DNA of 64,000 bases. Origin: Hygrophila difformis (lineage: Eukaryota > Streptophyta > Magnoliopsida > Lamiales > Acanthaceae). Below, one piece after another: positions 32,402 through 43,615 of the stretch (positions are counted from its first letter, which is position 1; every line of letters starts with the position of its first letter). The notes beneath the pieces were generated by a model. It was not told the origin of the DNA, made no database searches, and saw only the letters and a list, made by a program, of their open reading frames with translations. Made by a program: the position numbers and the translations under genes. The stretch spans positions 48,409,417-48,473,416 of the forward strand of contig JAOANR010000011.1 of the NCBI GenBank assembly GCA_030278955.1, written 5' to 3'.

Positions 32402-32764
32402 TTAGCATGCGTTTCGGCAAAACCCAATATGAACCCAATGATGAGGCATAACAAGCCGCATGCCATGTAAATGGTAGCGAAAATGTGCCACCCGTATTGC
32501 ATGCATGTATAACAAGGAAATATAAGGAGGTGAGATGTATGTAGAAAGAAGCCAACAGAGTTGATGATGATCACAGGAAGTGCTGTGTGGATGAAAAAAT
32601 GGTAAGCCATAGAAGATCCACATAACGCAGTAGATTACAGTGGCCAAGTAAGGATATAGGTGAAACTCCTCCGCGTCTTTCTTTTTCAAAATCCTCCACA
32701 ATATTGGGCTAAAATTTAAAAAGAAAGATTTAGCAGAATTTATGCCATACATACAATGTATCAT
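32402..32764 (-). pseudogene. SWEET/MtN3 sugar-transporter exon fragment, copy A, frameshifted
   Basis: The minus frame reads KKKDAEEFHLYPYLATVIYC followed by VMWIFYGLPFFHPHST, matching the first MtN3/saliva repeat of plant SWEET transporters (EEFxPYPYLA...WxFYGLPxVHPxS). Immediately after HPHST the frame changes; the next expected segment, VIIINSVGFFLHTSHLLIF, is in the neighbouring frame. There is no start region, no second repeat and no flanking exons, so this is a relic. A second copy at 39440-39640 keeps the frame at this site. Confidence 0.82.
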
Positions 32765-32775
32765 AATTGAAGAGA

Positions 32776-33012
32776 TTTGAGTCTCTGAAATTAGCTGTTA
32801 GCTAACTCATTCTGTGAGTAATTTGAGTAATAAATTAGTTAAAATTAGCTGCTTGACAGTTTTGTGACAAATTTTTTGCCTAGAATAAGCTAATTCCAAA
32901 ATGCTGCAATTTGCAGCGGTTTCAAAAATAGCTTATTGAACACTAATTTAAGTTATTCTTTTTAAATTAACTAATTTATGTTAAATTGACTAGAATAAGC
33001 TAATTTCATTTA
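32776..33012. mobile_element. MITE, inverted partner 1 (AGCTAATT-rich)
   Basis: Its reverse complement matches 33756-34008 over most of its length. Shared blocks include AGTCAATTTAACATAAATTAG, GAAACCGCTGC and GTCACAAAACTG, with TTATTACTCAAATTACTCAC at one end. It is absent from copy B, so it inserted after the segmental duplication. Confidence 0.65.
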
Positions 33013-33375
33013 ACTTTTTTTTTTTTTGAGACAAAATTTCATTTAAAAAAAACTCAAAGAACCGAACACCGATTCCAGAGTGCACAATCGGTCCCATATT
33101 ACAACAGACATCAGAAAGCATCAGGAAACAAATTCCCCAAGATCAAAGTAAGACTAAACTAATTTGTCATCTCATCATTGTCCCTCCCAACTCACCCAAA
33201 TACCAGGCAAATAACCAGAATAATTAAAACACAACAGCCAAGACAAAACCAACCAGAAACGGCATCAGAACAGCAGCAGCACAGCAGCAGGGAAATGCAA
33301 CAACACATCAGTCTTCGAAAAATAAGATCAAGATGGAACATCATCATCTGTAGAGAACCAGTTTTCCCCTAAAAC
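33013..33375 (-). mobile_element. Possible 3' end of a LINE/retroposon in minus orientation
   Basis: Begins with a T13 run (33018 on), as a poly(A) tail read from the other strand, followed by about 340 bases absent from copy B. No ORF with a domain is visible, so it would be a 5'-truncated insertion. The target duplication is unclear. Confidence 0.4.
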
Positions 33376-33755
33376 ATCCTGTAGCGCACCCTTTCTTGCC
33401 CAGAGAAAGGAAGAAATATTACCACGGGGAGAGAAGGAAGAAATATTACCACGGGGAGAGAAAGAGGAATAATGTAGTAACATTCCCTAAAAAAAGAAAA
33501 TAAAAATAAAAATAAAAATCAGTGATTTAGATAGAGTTGAATCAATAGATATTTTTTGCTTTTCGATTTTTTCTCTTGTTTCATGGCTTCGGCTTTTCCA
33601 AAAAAAATTGATCTCATATGACAATTTACCAAACCCAGTTAATTACCATCTAAGAATGTTTGGGAGCGAGCGATCCAATGATCAAATTATCTCTTACTGG
33701 ATTCACTTGCTTTCAAACATTTCCAATATTCTATCTTTATTAACAACTTTATAAA

Positions 33756-34008
33756 TATAGGCCATGTTTGGCAAATAAGCTAAACTAAATTAGCTTATTC
33801 TAGTCAATTTAACATAAATTAGCTTATTTAAAAAGACAAAATAACTTAAACTGTTCAATCAGCTTCTTTTGAAACCGCTGCATTTTGGAATTAGCTTATT
33901 TAGAAGAAAAAAAATTGTCACAAAACTGACAGCTAATTTTAACTAATTTATTACTCAAATTACTCACATAATCAGTTAACATCTAATTCCGAAACAGGCC
34001 CATAGTAT
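33756..34008. mobile_element. MITE, inverted partner 2 (GGCC...TGTTTGG ends)
   Basis: Starts GGCCATGTTTGGC and ends GAAACAGGCCCAT, so the ends form a terminal inverted repeat. Copy B joins the two flanks without it (CAATATTCTTCC...AGTATAAGAATGAGACACG), showing it is an insertion. It is the inverted homologue of 32776-33012. Confidence 0.7.
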
Positions 34009-34115
34009 TAGAATGAGACATGATATATGAATTTATAACGCGAGATAAACTAAACCACAACTAGATCATCATGAAAAATAAACTAAGCACTAAACATAAC
34101 ACAATAAATATAGTA

Positions 34116-34364
34116 CTCCATCCGTCCCAACTAAAGCGTCCTGTTTGACTTTTTGATACTGTTCATTGCTCAATGACTCAATATTATTGTAAGTATATAT
34201 TTGAAAAAAAAAATAGTCGAGTCCGATCTTGTTAGATTTATCTAATCGTAATATATATTTTACATAATTTTTAGTTGTATATATTTTGAAATATTACCTA
34301 TTAAAAAGTACATTAGATTGTGTACAGAAATCAAACAAGACATTTTAAGTGGGACGAAGGGAAT
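34116..34364. mobile_element. Stowaway-like MITE (copy A)
   Basis: Ends CTCCATCCGTCCC and GGGACGAAGGG next to TA. Internally it shares TGTTTGACTTTTTGA and ATCTTGTTAGA with 39910-40170. The same MITE at the same place in copy B (43616-44140) shows it predates the segmental duplication. Confidence 0.8.
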
Positions 34365-35412
34365 TATAATTAATTGTACCTACAAACACCAAATAATCTT
34401 GAATCGAAATTTGCATGATTCGCACAATTAAATCAAAGATGTTGGCTCTCGAGGAAAATAAAAAAGAAATCAATGAGTAGCGGAAGAAGCCGATAGGGTA
34501 GGGTTGCAATCAAGTAGTATTATATGACATGTATAAAAATTAGAAGTTGGAAAGGTATCCGAGTAAAAGTTTTATTTTAAATTTATATGACAGTTTTATC
34601 CCAATTTATATAGATTTGGATCGTTTTTTTTTTTTCCAAAAAAATCTATACAGGCTAGGAAGTGGTGGGAGCCTATGCCGCATAAATTACAAAGGGATTG
34701 CATGCATATATAATTATTGAATTTATTTTATAATAATCTTGTGATCTAGTAGTATAAATAATCAGCATAGAATCAAAAGTTAAAATAAATAAAAAGAATA
34801 TACTCATATAGATTTGACAAAATCAACATATAATTTTTTCTCCGGTTTCAACTACATAAAAAAAATAAATAAATAAATAAAATAAAAATACAATTAAAAA
34901 AATCAACATATAATTGTGCCCTTCATCATCTTAATCTCAAGAAAATAGGACAATCAAAATAAAAAAATCTATAAGAACACGCCGACACAACACAATTAAT
35001 GGGGCTACCAAACGCAGTTGGCCTGAGTAGTATAAGGCTCTGACAGCTTAAGCGCTTCTACACCCACCCCGTTCGTCAAATTATTGTTATTTTTTCTTTT
35101 GAGTTTTTGAATTATTGGATTTGTAAATCAATATATGAGTTTTTCTTTTTATTTTATTATCTCGTGCCCCTATTTTTTCTTTCTTTCCAAAATATTAACA
35201 GAAATCCTAAATTACAGCTCAATATTGCAAGTATCCCCTATTGGAAGTTTGTGATATTTTATGGGGTATATATGCAGTTCTCATCTATTACAATATGTTG
35301 CATGCATCCTTGTTTGGAAGATATAGCTACTGAAACTAGGCATAAGAAGGATTTTGCGAATTTTCTGAGACCCATAGATACTCTTTATATTAATTGGTTA
35401 TGTTTATTTTAA

Positions 35413-36100
35413 CTTGTATAATTTTACAAAATTTTAAGTGAAAGTCTGTGTGTAAATAGTACCACATTACCTAACGTAAACATCATAACAAGAACGGAGG
35501 AAGTATACTTCCTCTCTTCTCTTTTACTCATATTTCTCAATTTGCATAGTAATAACTATTGATTAAGTAATTTTTCTCAATTTTTTTAACATAATTATAT
35601 AAGACTAAACATGTCAAGTGAGATCTTGTAGATTCGTCTAATCACATAGTTTTAGAATATCATTTTTTCTTTTTCTTCTAATTTTTACTTATATACAATA
35701 CGAGGTATTACTGGTTAAAAATATATATTGAATTGCGTGAAATATAAGTGGTGTACTTACTAAATAACAGAGGTAAGTATATTACATCATATGCAAGACG
35801 GGTCCTAACATTATAGGTGCCTAGGCAAAATGAAATCATTAGTTCCAGTTGAATCTAAAGAAATAGTATAAAATATAAATATTTTTCAAAAATAAAATTT
35901 TATCGATATAAATAATTTTTTTGTATGTTCATAAGATGTTGTAATTTATCGGAGAAAAGAGATGGGGCGCTGGGCAATTAAACTTCCGGCTACCCCTCAG
36001 CTCTGATCAAACAGAGCATTTTTACCATCACACAAAATATCTCTCGCATCACACACATCATACCATACTCTTCCACCACAAAATGCAACTCTCCCATTAT
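35413..36100. other. AT-rich spacer with a diverged MITE relic
   Basis: 35494-35775 resembles the Stowaway-type MITE nested at 43771 (ACGGAGGAAGTATACTTCC, AAGTGAGATCTTGTAGATTCGTC) but is too decayed for firm ends. No gene seen. Confidence 0.4.
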
Positions 36101-36800
36101 CTATATAATAAATCCTGAATACTTTTGTACATGTGCAGACTGTATTACCCTTATTGTATCTTTTTTTTAACTTCATTCTAATTAAAAAAAATCAAATCAA
36201 GGTTATATCTGTAAATCATTATAAAACATGATCAAATATATCAACGACTCTCATCAAGACACATCATAAACGCCACGTCATCCTCTCAAAAATACCATAT
36301 GCTGACATGTGGCATCTATCTATTTATATACTTAATAAAGTTGAATTAAATTTAATCTATTTAAATCTTATTAAAAATATCTTTATAAGATTTACTCTAT
36401 ATTTAGAAAATAAATCTATATATTAATATAAAAAATCTTGAAAAAATCTTTTTGTGTATTTAAAAAAATATAATTCAAAATAAATTAAATTATACTATTA
36501 TATTTTACATTTTTTAAATATAGGATTAAAATTATATATTATAAATTCTTTAACTTTATATATAATATATAATATCTTCTATATAATAAATTTTGAATAC
36601 TTTTTGGCCTGTGAAGACTGTATTGCCCTTATTGAATCTTATATTTATATATTCATTTTTATTAAAAAAATAGAAACTCAAGGTTACATCTGTAAATCAT
36701 TATAAAACATCATAAAACTTATCCACGGTTATTATCACGATACATCATAAACGCCACATCATCCTCTCAAAAATACCAGATGCTGACATGTGTCATCTAT
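36101..36800. repeat. Two direct copies of a repeat about 480 bp apart
   Basis: 36101-36320 and 36577-36800 share CTATATAATAAAT...GAATACTTTT, GCAGACTGTATTACCC and TCTGTAAATCATTATAAAAC. They also share ACATCATAAACGCCAC and TCATCCTCTCAAAAATACCA followed by GCTGACATGTG. The following AT-rich sequence (GATTT...ATATTAATATAAAA) also repeats to about 37000, so the unit is about 480 bp in tandem. It resembles the start of a Helitron-like repeat (TCTATATAATAAA), which is only inference. Confidence 0.65.
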
Positions 36801-37141
36801 AAATTAATCTTGAATTAATTTAATCTATTTAAAATATTCTTCAAAACTATCTTTCTAAGATTTCATCTATATTGAGAAAATAAAACTATATATTAATATA
36901 AAAGATTTTGAGAAAATCTTTATATATATTTTAAAAAGATTTAAATTGAAAATAATTAAATTACATAATTCTATTTTATATTTTGTAAATATATAATTGA
37001 AATATATATTATAAATTCGTTAACTTTATATATAAAATTATTAAATGAATTTTTATTATAATTATATTAAAATTTGAACCTAAAATATTAACAGAAATCA
37101 ATAAGCTAAAAAAATTTAATTAGTAATAATCAGTCAATTTA

Positions 37142-37178
<37 letters not shown>

Positions 37179-38004
37179 TTAAAATTAAGTATAAATTTAT
37201 GGGTATTACACAATATAAAATAATGCGGAATAAAACATATTTTTTTCTAAAAAGATAGGGCGAAAATAAAAATTTTGAAAAATTGATGAGTGTTAAAATG
37301 ATATTACCAAGAAAAATGTGGAAATTTATTGTTTTTTCTAATATTATAAAGTTGGGGTATGTTTTTGCCAAAAAATTATAAGTTTAAGTACTAATTTTAG
37401 AATTTTTTAATTGGGGTATATCTTTTGGAAATTTCTTTTTTTCCCCCTTAAAAAAATAAAAAGATTACAAAAAAAGTATATATGATAGTATTCTTTAAAA
37501 GTTTTAAGGATAATAGTCAAAATAGACAACATATTGGGGAGTAAAATGATATTTTTAGAACCTTAATAATGCAAAAATATAATTTATTCAAATTTTTTGG
37601 TCAGTAACCGGGTATCCCCATGCCACATTGGACCAAAGACTAATCTCTCGAGGATCTGTATGGGCAATTAACAGCACATCTCCCAAAGAAATTTTTTTGA
37701 ATACACAAGCCTCAAACCTGAGACATTACTTAAGCGACTAGAACTCCAATACACTCAAGTCAACTGTTGTTGGTGTATTTTGAATAGTTTGATGATATAT
37801 TTTTTTTCAATTGCTCTTATCGTGTTAGATATAAAAACGAAACGATCTATATTTAGTTTTTCAATGGTAAAAGCAATCTATTTTATATTTTGTCCACCTG
37901 GTTGGGGGTTTGAATTTTCTTCAATCATCTTATTCTTTCCTTTATTTCTCTTTTTAAATTTTTGTTGCATGCATTCTATCACCATTTAAACAAAAGACTT
38001 AAAA
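36801..38004. other. AT-rich spacer, no gene
   Basis: Holds a (TA)n run at 37147-37174 and a 65-bp block at 37605-37670 (GGGTATCCCCATGCCAC...AATCTCTCGAG). That block reappears inverted at 38379-38445. No coding sequence recognised. Confidence 0.5.
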
Positions 38005-38013
38005 CCTCATGTA

Positions 38014-38649
38014 TGGGTGGAAATAGGCTATAGGCAATGCTAGGGTTAGGTTTGAATGACATAAGCCTATGTCGATTTTTAAGGCCCGAAGGCCTATCTT
38101 ATAAGCCTAAGCATGACCTATTAAAATTAAATAGGCCGGGTTGTAATCCTTTTAAACTCTTATTAAGCCTATTTTACAATTAAGTTTAAATTATGTTATA
38201 TATGTCCGGATGTAATCATAAGGTTGGAAGATATAAATTTGTGCACTTTGGTAAGTCTTCATCCATGACTATTTATATACAGGGAAAATACTTATAAATA
38301 TTTTAAAAACTTATATAAAATTAAATAAATAATTATTTTCACATAAAATAACAACAATGATACTAATATTGCTAACTATGCCCATCCGATTCTCGAGAGA
38401 TTGGTCTTGGGTCCAATGAGACATGTGATACCCTGGTATTCACCTAAAAAATAATGATAACTATGCCGACCTGGTAGGCCTAATAGGTTCTTTTTTTTAA
38501 AATAAAGTTTGGTCCGTACCTATTTAGCTTAATAGGCATTCAAAAAAGCCTAAGTTTAGCCTATTTATAAAAAAAATTGGTCTGATATGGTCTTCGATAG
38601 ACTAGGCCATAGGCCCATGTCGGGTAGCATGGCCTATTCTCATCCCTAA
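38014..38649. mobile_element. Non-autonomous DNA element with TGGGTGGAAATAGGC ends
   Basis: Left end TGGGTGGAAATAGGC pairs with the right end (reverse complement TAGGGATGAGAATAGGCC). The flanks carry CCTCATGTA (38005-38013) and CTTCATGTA (38650-38658), a 9-bp duplication with one mismatch, fitting a Mutator-like or hAT-like element. The body is rich in AGGCCTA/TAAGCCTA motifs. No ORF. Confidence 0.65.
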
Positions 38650-38736
38650 CTTCATGTAATCTAAAAAAATTATATTCTCATTTTACAAACTCATATAAGT
38701 TCAGCACCAGTGCGTATATAAGTTTAAACTCGTGCA

Positions 38737-39184
38737 CAGTGGCAGACGCGAGTGTCTAAGGCGGGGGGGCGAGGATACGACTAAATAACTTTGCTTTATT
38801 TCATCTTTAATTTCCATAGAATAACTATCAATTGATTTTCATTTATTTTGGATTCCTAATGATGTCACTCTCTTCATCTAACTCTACCCAGCTTATATCT
38901 TTAAAGAATATATGATCCCATATTTAAAAAGCTCACTAACAAAGAAACATGTTGTATTCTTTTTCCTCTTCTTCCCCGTAAATTATTGAAAAATGATCCT
39001 AATATAAATAAATTTACACGACTGTATAAAATATTAATGCCAAGGTTTGAGTTTGAGGAAACGAAATTATATAGAAAGAATTCTGATATAGTCAAAATAA
39101 CATAATTATATAAAACTTAATATGCAAATTTCGAACTCGGGGGGACGGCCCCAAGCCCCATGTGGCCATGTATTTCTGCCACTG
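38737..39184. mobile_element. hAT-like MITE (CAGTGGCAGA ends)
   Basis: Begins CAGTGGCAGACGC and ends TTCTGCCACTG, a terminal inverted repeat. Family relative of 4643-5393. Flanks CTCGTGCA and CCCATGCG are a diverged 8-bp pair. Next to both ends the body has G-rich/C-rich tracts (GGCGGGGGGGCGAGG and GGGGGGACGGCCCC). Confidence 0.65.
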
Positions 39185-39240
39185 CCCATGCGCAGCGGGC
39201 GAAAAAATCTAGTATTAATAATGGTGCATGCATACATATA

Positions 39241-39382
39241 GGGGCGGACGCACCCCTAGGCCAGGCTCCACCTCAAATTAAAAAAATAAAATTTCTATTA
39301 TTGTTTGTACCATTTTTTTTTACTTGAGATTAAAAAAATGGACTCCGGCCCTACCTCCCGAAAAATTCTGGATCCACCACTG
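39241..39382. mobile_element. Short hAT-like element of the same family
   Basis: GGGGCGGACGCACCCCTAGGCC at the left and, reversed, CAGTGGTGGATCCAGAATTT at the right match the ends of the 4643-5393 element, with most of the middle missing. Confidence 0.6.
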
Positions 39383-39439
39383 TGTACATACACCTGCATA
39401 CGAGTATTGTGTGGATGAACAAACACTAAGCCAGTTGAT

Positions 39440-39640
39440 GATTATCACATGAGTGCTGTGTGGATGAACAAATGGTAAGCCATAGAAGATCCATATCACG
39501 CAGTGATTATTATTGTCATGTAAGGATATGGGTGAAAGTCCTCCGTGTCTTTCGTTTTTAGAATCTCCAAAATGTTGGGCTAAACTTTAAAAGGAAATAT
39601 TCAGCATAATTTATGCCACACATGAATATCCACCTATAAT
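39440..39640 (-). pseudogene. SWEET/MtN3 exon fragment, copy B
   Basis: The minus strand repeats the copy A sequence (IFYGLPFVHPHST) and then keeps the frame into VIIIN, where copy A is shifted. The fragment then degenerates. It marks the left part of segmental copy B. Confidence 0.75.
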
Positions 39641-39909
39641 TATGAAGATAAAATGTATTATAATTGAAGAGATAAAGAGAAGGAAGAAATATTCTAATAA
39701 TGCAGTAACATTCCCTACGAAAAAATAATAAAAATAAAAATAAATAAACTAGTGATTTACATAGAAATGAATCAATATATACCTATACTAGAGCTTGTGA
39801 GCCGCGCTACGCTGCGGGAATTGTATTGATTTTGTTTTGGAAGCAAATGATATTTGAAATCTCCTTATGGAAAAATTGAATGTGGATCGATGAAGGAACT
39901 TGAATAGTA

Positions 39910-40170
39910 CTCCCTCCGTCCCATTTAACTTGTCTTGTTTGACTTTTGCACATAATCCAATGCACGTTTTCATAAGTTAATATTTCAAAATATATACAAC
40001 AAAAAATTATGTAAAATATATATTCTAAAACTACATGATTATACGATTCTAACAAGATCCAACTCGACTATTTTTTTTCCAAATGTATACCTGCAATAAA
40101 ATCGAGTCAAAGTTGAACAATGAACAGTGTCAAAAAGTCAAACAGAACATGTTTGGTGGGACGGAGGGAG
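39910..40170. mobile_element. Complete Stowaway-like MITE (261 bp)
   Basis: Begins CTCCCTCCGTCCC and ends GGGACGGAGGGAG, flanked by TA on both sides. Perfect 13-bp terminal inverted repeats; no coding capacity. Confidence 0.9.
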
Positions 40171-40800
40171 TAGTATATTAGTGGGGGAAAGTACAACGCC
40201 AAGGTACATGGGCTGCACTGTCGAGGGTGGTTCGCGCACAGAGGGGGCAGTTCGAAGTTCCAATCCTCAGAAAATTGATTAAATGTTGTTGAATGGTTTA
40301 AAAGACTCCATTGCTATTAGCGATGACACGATTGGTAACGCAACAGTTAGAGAGCGTGGGGGGGGGGCTGGGAAGGGTGCTCGACTCCCTCATCAAATTA
40401 GCGATCACTGACTTGAATTTTCCGACAGCATGAGTCTGTAGATTTGTTGTTAATAATTGGTAGGACAAGAATAAGAACGTAGGCGAAAGGAATTATTTTG
40501 TTTGAGGACAAGGGAGAAGCGATGGGATATCGATCGACTAATTAAGCCCCGCTGCCTTTAAATTTGTTGCTGATGACTGCAAGTATTGTGAAAATGGGGG
40601 GCGTATATATATCTAATATATATATATATATAGATCTACATTTTAGAGCAAAGAGACAACCCTCCTACGTACACTTTGAATTGGTTGATAAGGAGATATT
40701 GAAATAGTGAAAATATTTGAGTATACAGAAGCAAAATTTAATAAGGTGAGAAAATAAGAAAAAGTGTTAAGCTTTGATAGGTACTTCTTCAACAGGAAAT
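40171..40800. other. Spacer without a recognised gene
   Basis: Contains a G-run (GGGGGGGGG near 40363) and a (TA)n run near 40606-40631. It lies inside the block absent from copy A. Confidence 0.4.
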
Positions 40801-42932
40801 AACCTGCAAAACCAAATTAGCAATTGTCAATCTCGAAGGCTGTTTTCATGAGAGAGAAATTGGAGAGTGCATTCCAAGGCAACATGAGATGTCTTTCATC
40901 CCATGAGCGGAACAAATTAATAATACTCCAACCATGAAGAAACTGCAACATTAAATGAAGTAACGAGTCATGGGTAGGAGCTCTATGGGAAGTCGCAAGC
41001 TGCAATGCAATTTCTTTTTATTTTGAAAATGTATTTGGATCTGGTGTTCGAGTTCACTATTAAGTACTCGAAAGGAGTAAGAAGAAAGACATGTAAGAAA
41101 TAAAAATAACCATATGCAAAACATGAATGTACACCTCCCCTGCTGAGAGTGCATCAGTGCAGACATTGTTAATTAGTTGGGAATTAACCTAAAACATTGA
41201 AGAATCTTTAATTACATTCCTGAAAAAGAATTGTTGTATGACTTTCCAAGAACCTTGTAATTGTGACAATATTAATGCTAATAAGGCCAAATAAGCAGAA
41301 TTTAACAGTTAAACCTAGGCCGATTGATTTAAAGATCATAATCATGAGAAAAAAAAGTCAAATCATCATAAATGAGATATAATAAGATCATGTGAAAATC
41401 ACAACTCAAATCCACAGACACAAACACACAGCAATGAGGAAAAGAAAATTGAGAAGTATGTATTACCCTGCATATTGCGTCGAAGGTCACATGGCTCAAC
41501 AAACTGATTTTTAAGATCTTCATTCAAAGTAACAGGATACCAACAACCTGGAAAAATGCATTTAACATTTTTGAATGAACCGCTAAAACAATGATAATAA
41601 GTGTAAGAGGCAGAGCATTGTCAAAATAAAATCAAAATATGGATAATCCAGCACAATAATGATTATTAAGTGTTCCGGGACAGCTAATATAAGGAGGCGT
41701 GCATAGTAGGAAGATACAGCGCATAATGTTTGAACACAATCAGATTCTTAGGCACAAAAACATATCGAATGCAGTGTGCTTTCAAACAGGGACTTTGCAT
41801 TATACCTTAGTTGGGCATTTCCTTTGTGCGAAAGTTTCTGCAAGTTGTGCAGCATCGGTATTTGATGCCACACCTACATGATGTTGAAAATATTAACAAA
41901 ATATCAAGCGTCAAAGTTGTGCATGCCTAAAGGGCCGTATTCGCCTGCTTTGTTGTTCTAATCTGTTCTTTGGTCCGTCCCAGCAAATCATATCCCCCTT
42001 CAAACATATAACAGAATAAGCTAATCCAAATTTGTTATAGCTGGCAAGATTTTGAGTTATAAATTTAACGATGAAAGCTGTAAGCTTTAGAAAAGGTCAT
42101 ACAGCAGAAATGCGAAGTTGCAAAGAAGCAAAAAATGGATGGTATGAAAAGACTATCTTCCATCAATGAAACCAACTCTCAATCTACCAACCTAGCATTC
42201 ATCTCAGTTTAATTTTAAATAATAAAAGATATACCATCATCACTTGAAGCATAATCCACTTCTAGAGCAATGGATACCACTCCCTTTGCATCACTCATCT
42301 AGAGCATAATTGGGAATATCCTACACCGAAAACTTCTTAAATCCCTAAATCACACGATGCGGAAATCCTAATAACAATAACCATTATCAAAGCACCAACA
42401 TAAACTTAGGAAAACCTAGGAGCCCGAAAATTTAGCCGAATCCTTGAAAGATATGGAAACCATAATTGAAACAGAAATACACCGGAATAGGGGAAAGATA
42501 AAATCTTATCCGGATTTAATACTGTAGTTGAAGGTAGACGGAGGGGGCGGCTAGAATTGCAACGTACGGAGGAGCATGGTCGGGTGGGATGAGGAATGAG
42601 CGGGGGCGGCTGCCGGGAAGAGGTATGCTAAATCCACAATAAGATACAAAAGAGCGGAAGCTAATACTTAAAAAAAAAAAAAAATGGCAGAAGTGCATGG
42701 TCAAAAGAACAACAGCAAAAGAGCGAACCTTTTGGTCGGAGAGGTGCCGCGTGGCACGGCGCGGCGGCGAGGATAGTTGGAAAAATGAGGGAGCCATGGA
42801 AATTGGGCTTCGGAAGGAGAGGCGCGATGTTGGTGACAGAGATGGAGAGAGAAGACAGAGGCCGCCGAATCGTCGAAGGGAATGCAGCGCTGGAGGTTAT
42901 GGAGAGTGGGATTGGGAAGGAGAAGTGCAACG
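40800..42932 (-). other. Possible spliced gene or captured exons, product unknown
   Basis: A plausible splice chain on the minus strand has an exon around 42797-42729 (start MAPSFFQLSS, donor AAAAG|GTTCGC). The next exons are 42300-42236 (acceptor CTAG|ATGAGTGATGC, donor GATG|GTATAT) and 41878-41809 (acceptor TGTAG|GTGTGG, donor TAAG|GTATAA), then one beginning near 41552 (CCAG|GTTGTTGG). Exons two and three join in frame to give [19 protein letters not shown] further exon-like stretch lies at 40820-40945 (FLHGWSIINLFRSWDERHL). I recognise no family. The block is missing from copy A, so it could be a gene fragment carried by a transposon. Confidence 0.3.
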
Positions 42933-43087
42933 TCAGCAGCCGGAGGTGAAGAAGGGCAGCAGACGCGAGAATGAGCGGAGGAGTGAGGGCAGGAGCCTAC
43001 TTAGGTTCGGTATTGATTGAGGTTCGGGAATAGGCTAGGTAGGAGGTCTGGACATTGGACATATGTAATACTATAGTATAAATATAC

Positions 43088-43208
43088 TGTGGATGTTTGG
43101 GAGTCAGCGGACTCGCTAGCAAATAGCAGATTCGAAGAGAGGATTGTGAGAGAATATGCTCTTCTAATCCGCTATATGCTACCCAATATGCTAACATCCA
43201 AACATACT
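43088..43208. mobile_element. Small hairpin MITE (GGATGTTTGG ends)
   Basis: GTGGATGTTTGGGAG at the left pairs with CTAACATCCAAACATAC at the right; inner parts (GCAGATTCGAAGAG / CTCTTCTAATCCGC) also pair, so the 120-bp block can fold on itself. Confidence 0.5.
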
Positions 43209-43615
43209 CACTATATGTCATGTGACAATTGACAACCCAAAAAAAAAAGAGAGAGAGAGATCTCATGTGACAATTTACAAAACCCCAATTTACCAAATTC
43301 TAAGAATGTTTGGGAGCGAACTGTCCGGGTATCAAATTATCTCTTACTACTTTACATTTAATTACTAGATTAACCCTCTATCAAACATTCCCAATATTCT
43401 TCCTTACTTTTAACAACTTTTTAAATAGTAGTATGACTTGCTTTTCCTTGCCTTGTTTTGATGATATAAAACCGGCTCCAGCTCTCACTTTTCTCCGTAA
43501 AAAAGAAATAGTATAAGAATGAGACACGATACATGAATTAATAACACGAGATAACCTAAACACAACTAAATCATCAATGAAAAATAAAAGAAGTAGACAC
43601 AACACAATAACATAT

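Larger units (their letters stand above)
32400..35412. repeat. Segmental duplication, copy A
   Basis: Collinear with copy B (39400-54500). Matching landmarks: SWEET fragment; GGAAGAAATATT...GTAACATTCCCTA near 33470; TCTCATATGACAATTTACC near 33612; Stowaway MITE at 34116; AAATCAAAGAT near 34430; GTTGGAAAGGTATCCGAG near 34548; CACAATTAATGGGGC near 34988; CAAATTATTGTTATTTTT... near 35078 to about 35412. Copy A lacks the LINE, the long-TIR element and the 3.5-kb block found in copy B, but has its own inverted MITE pair (32776-34008). Confidence 0.8.
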
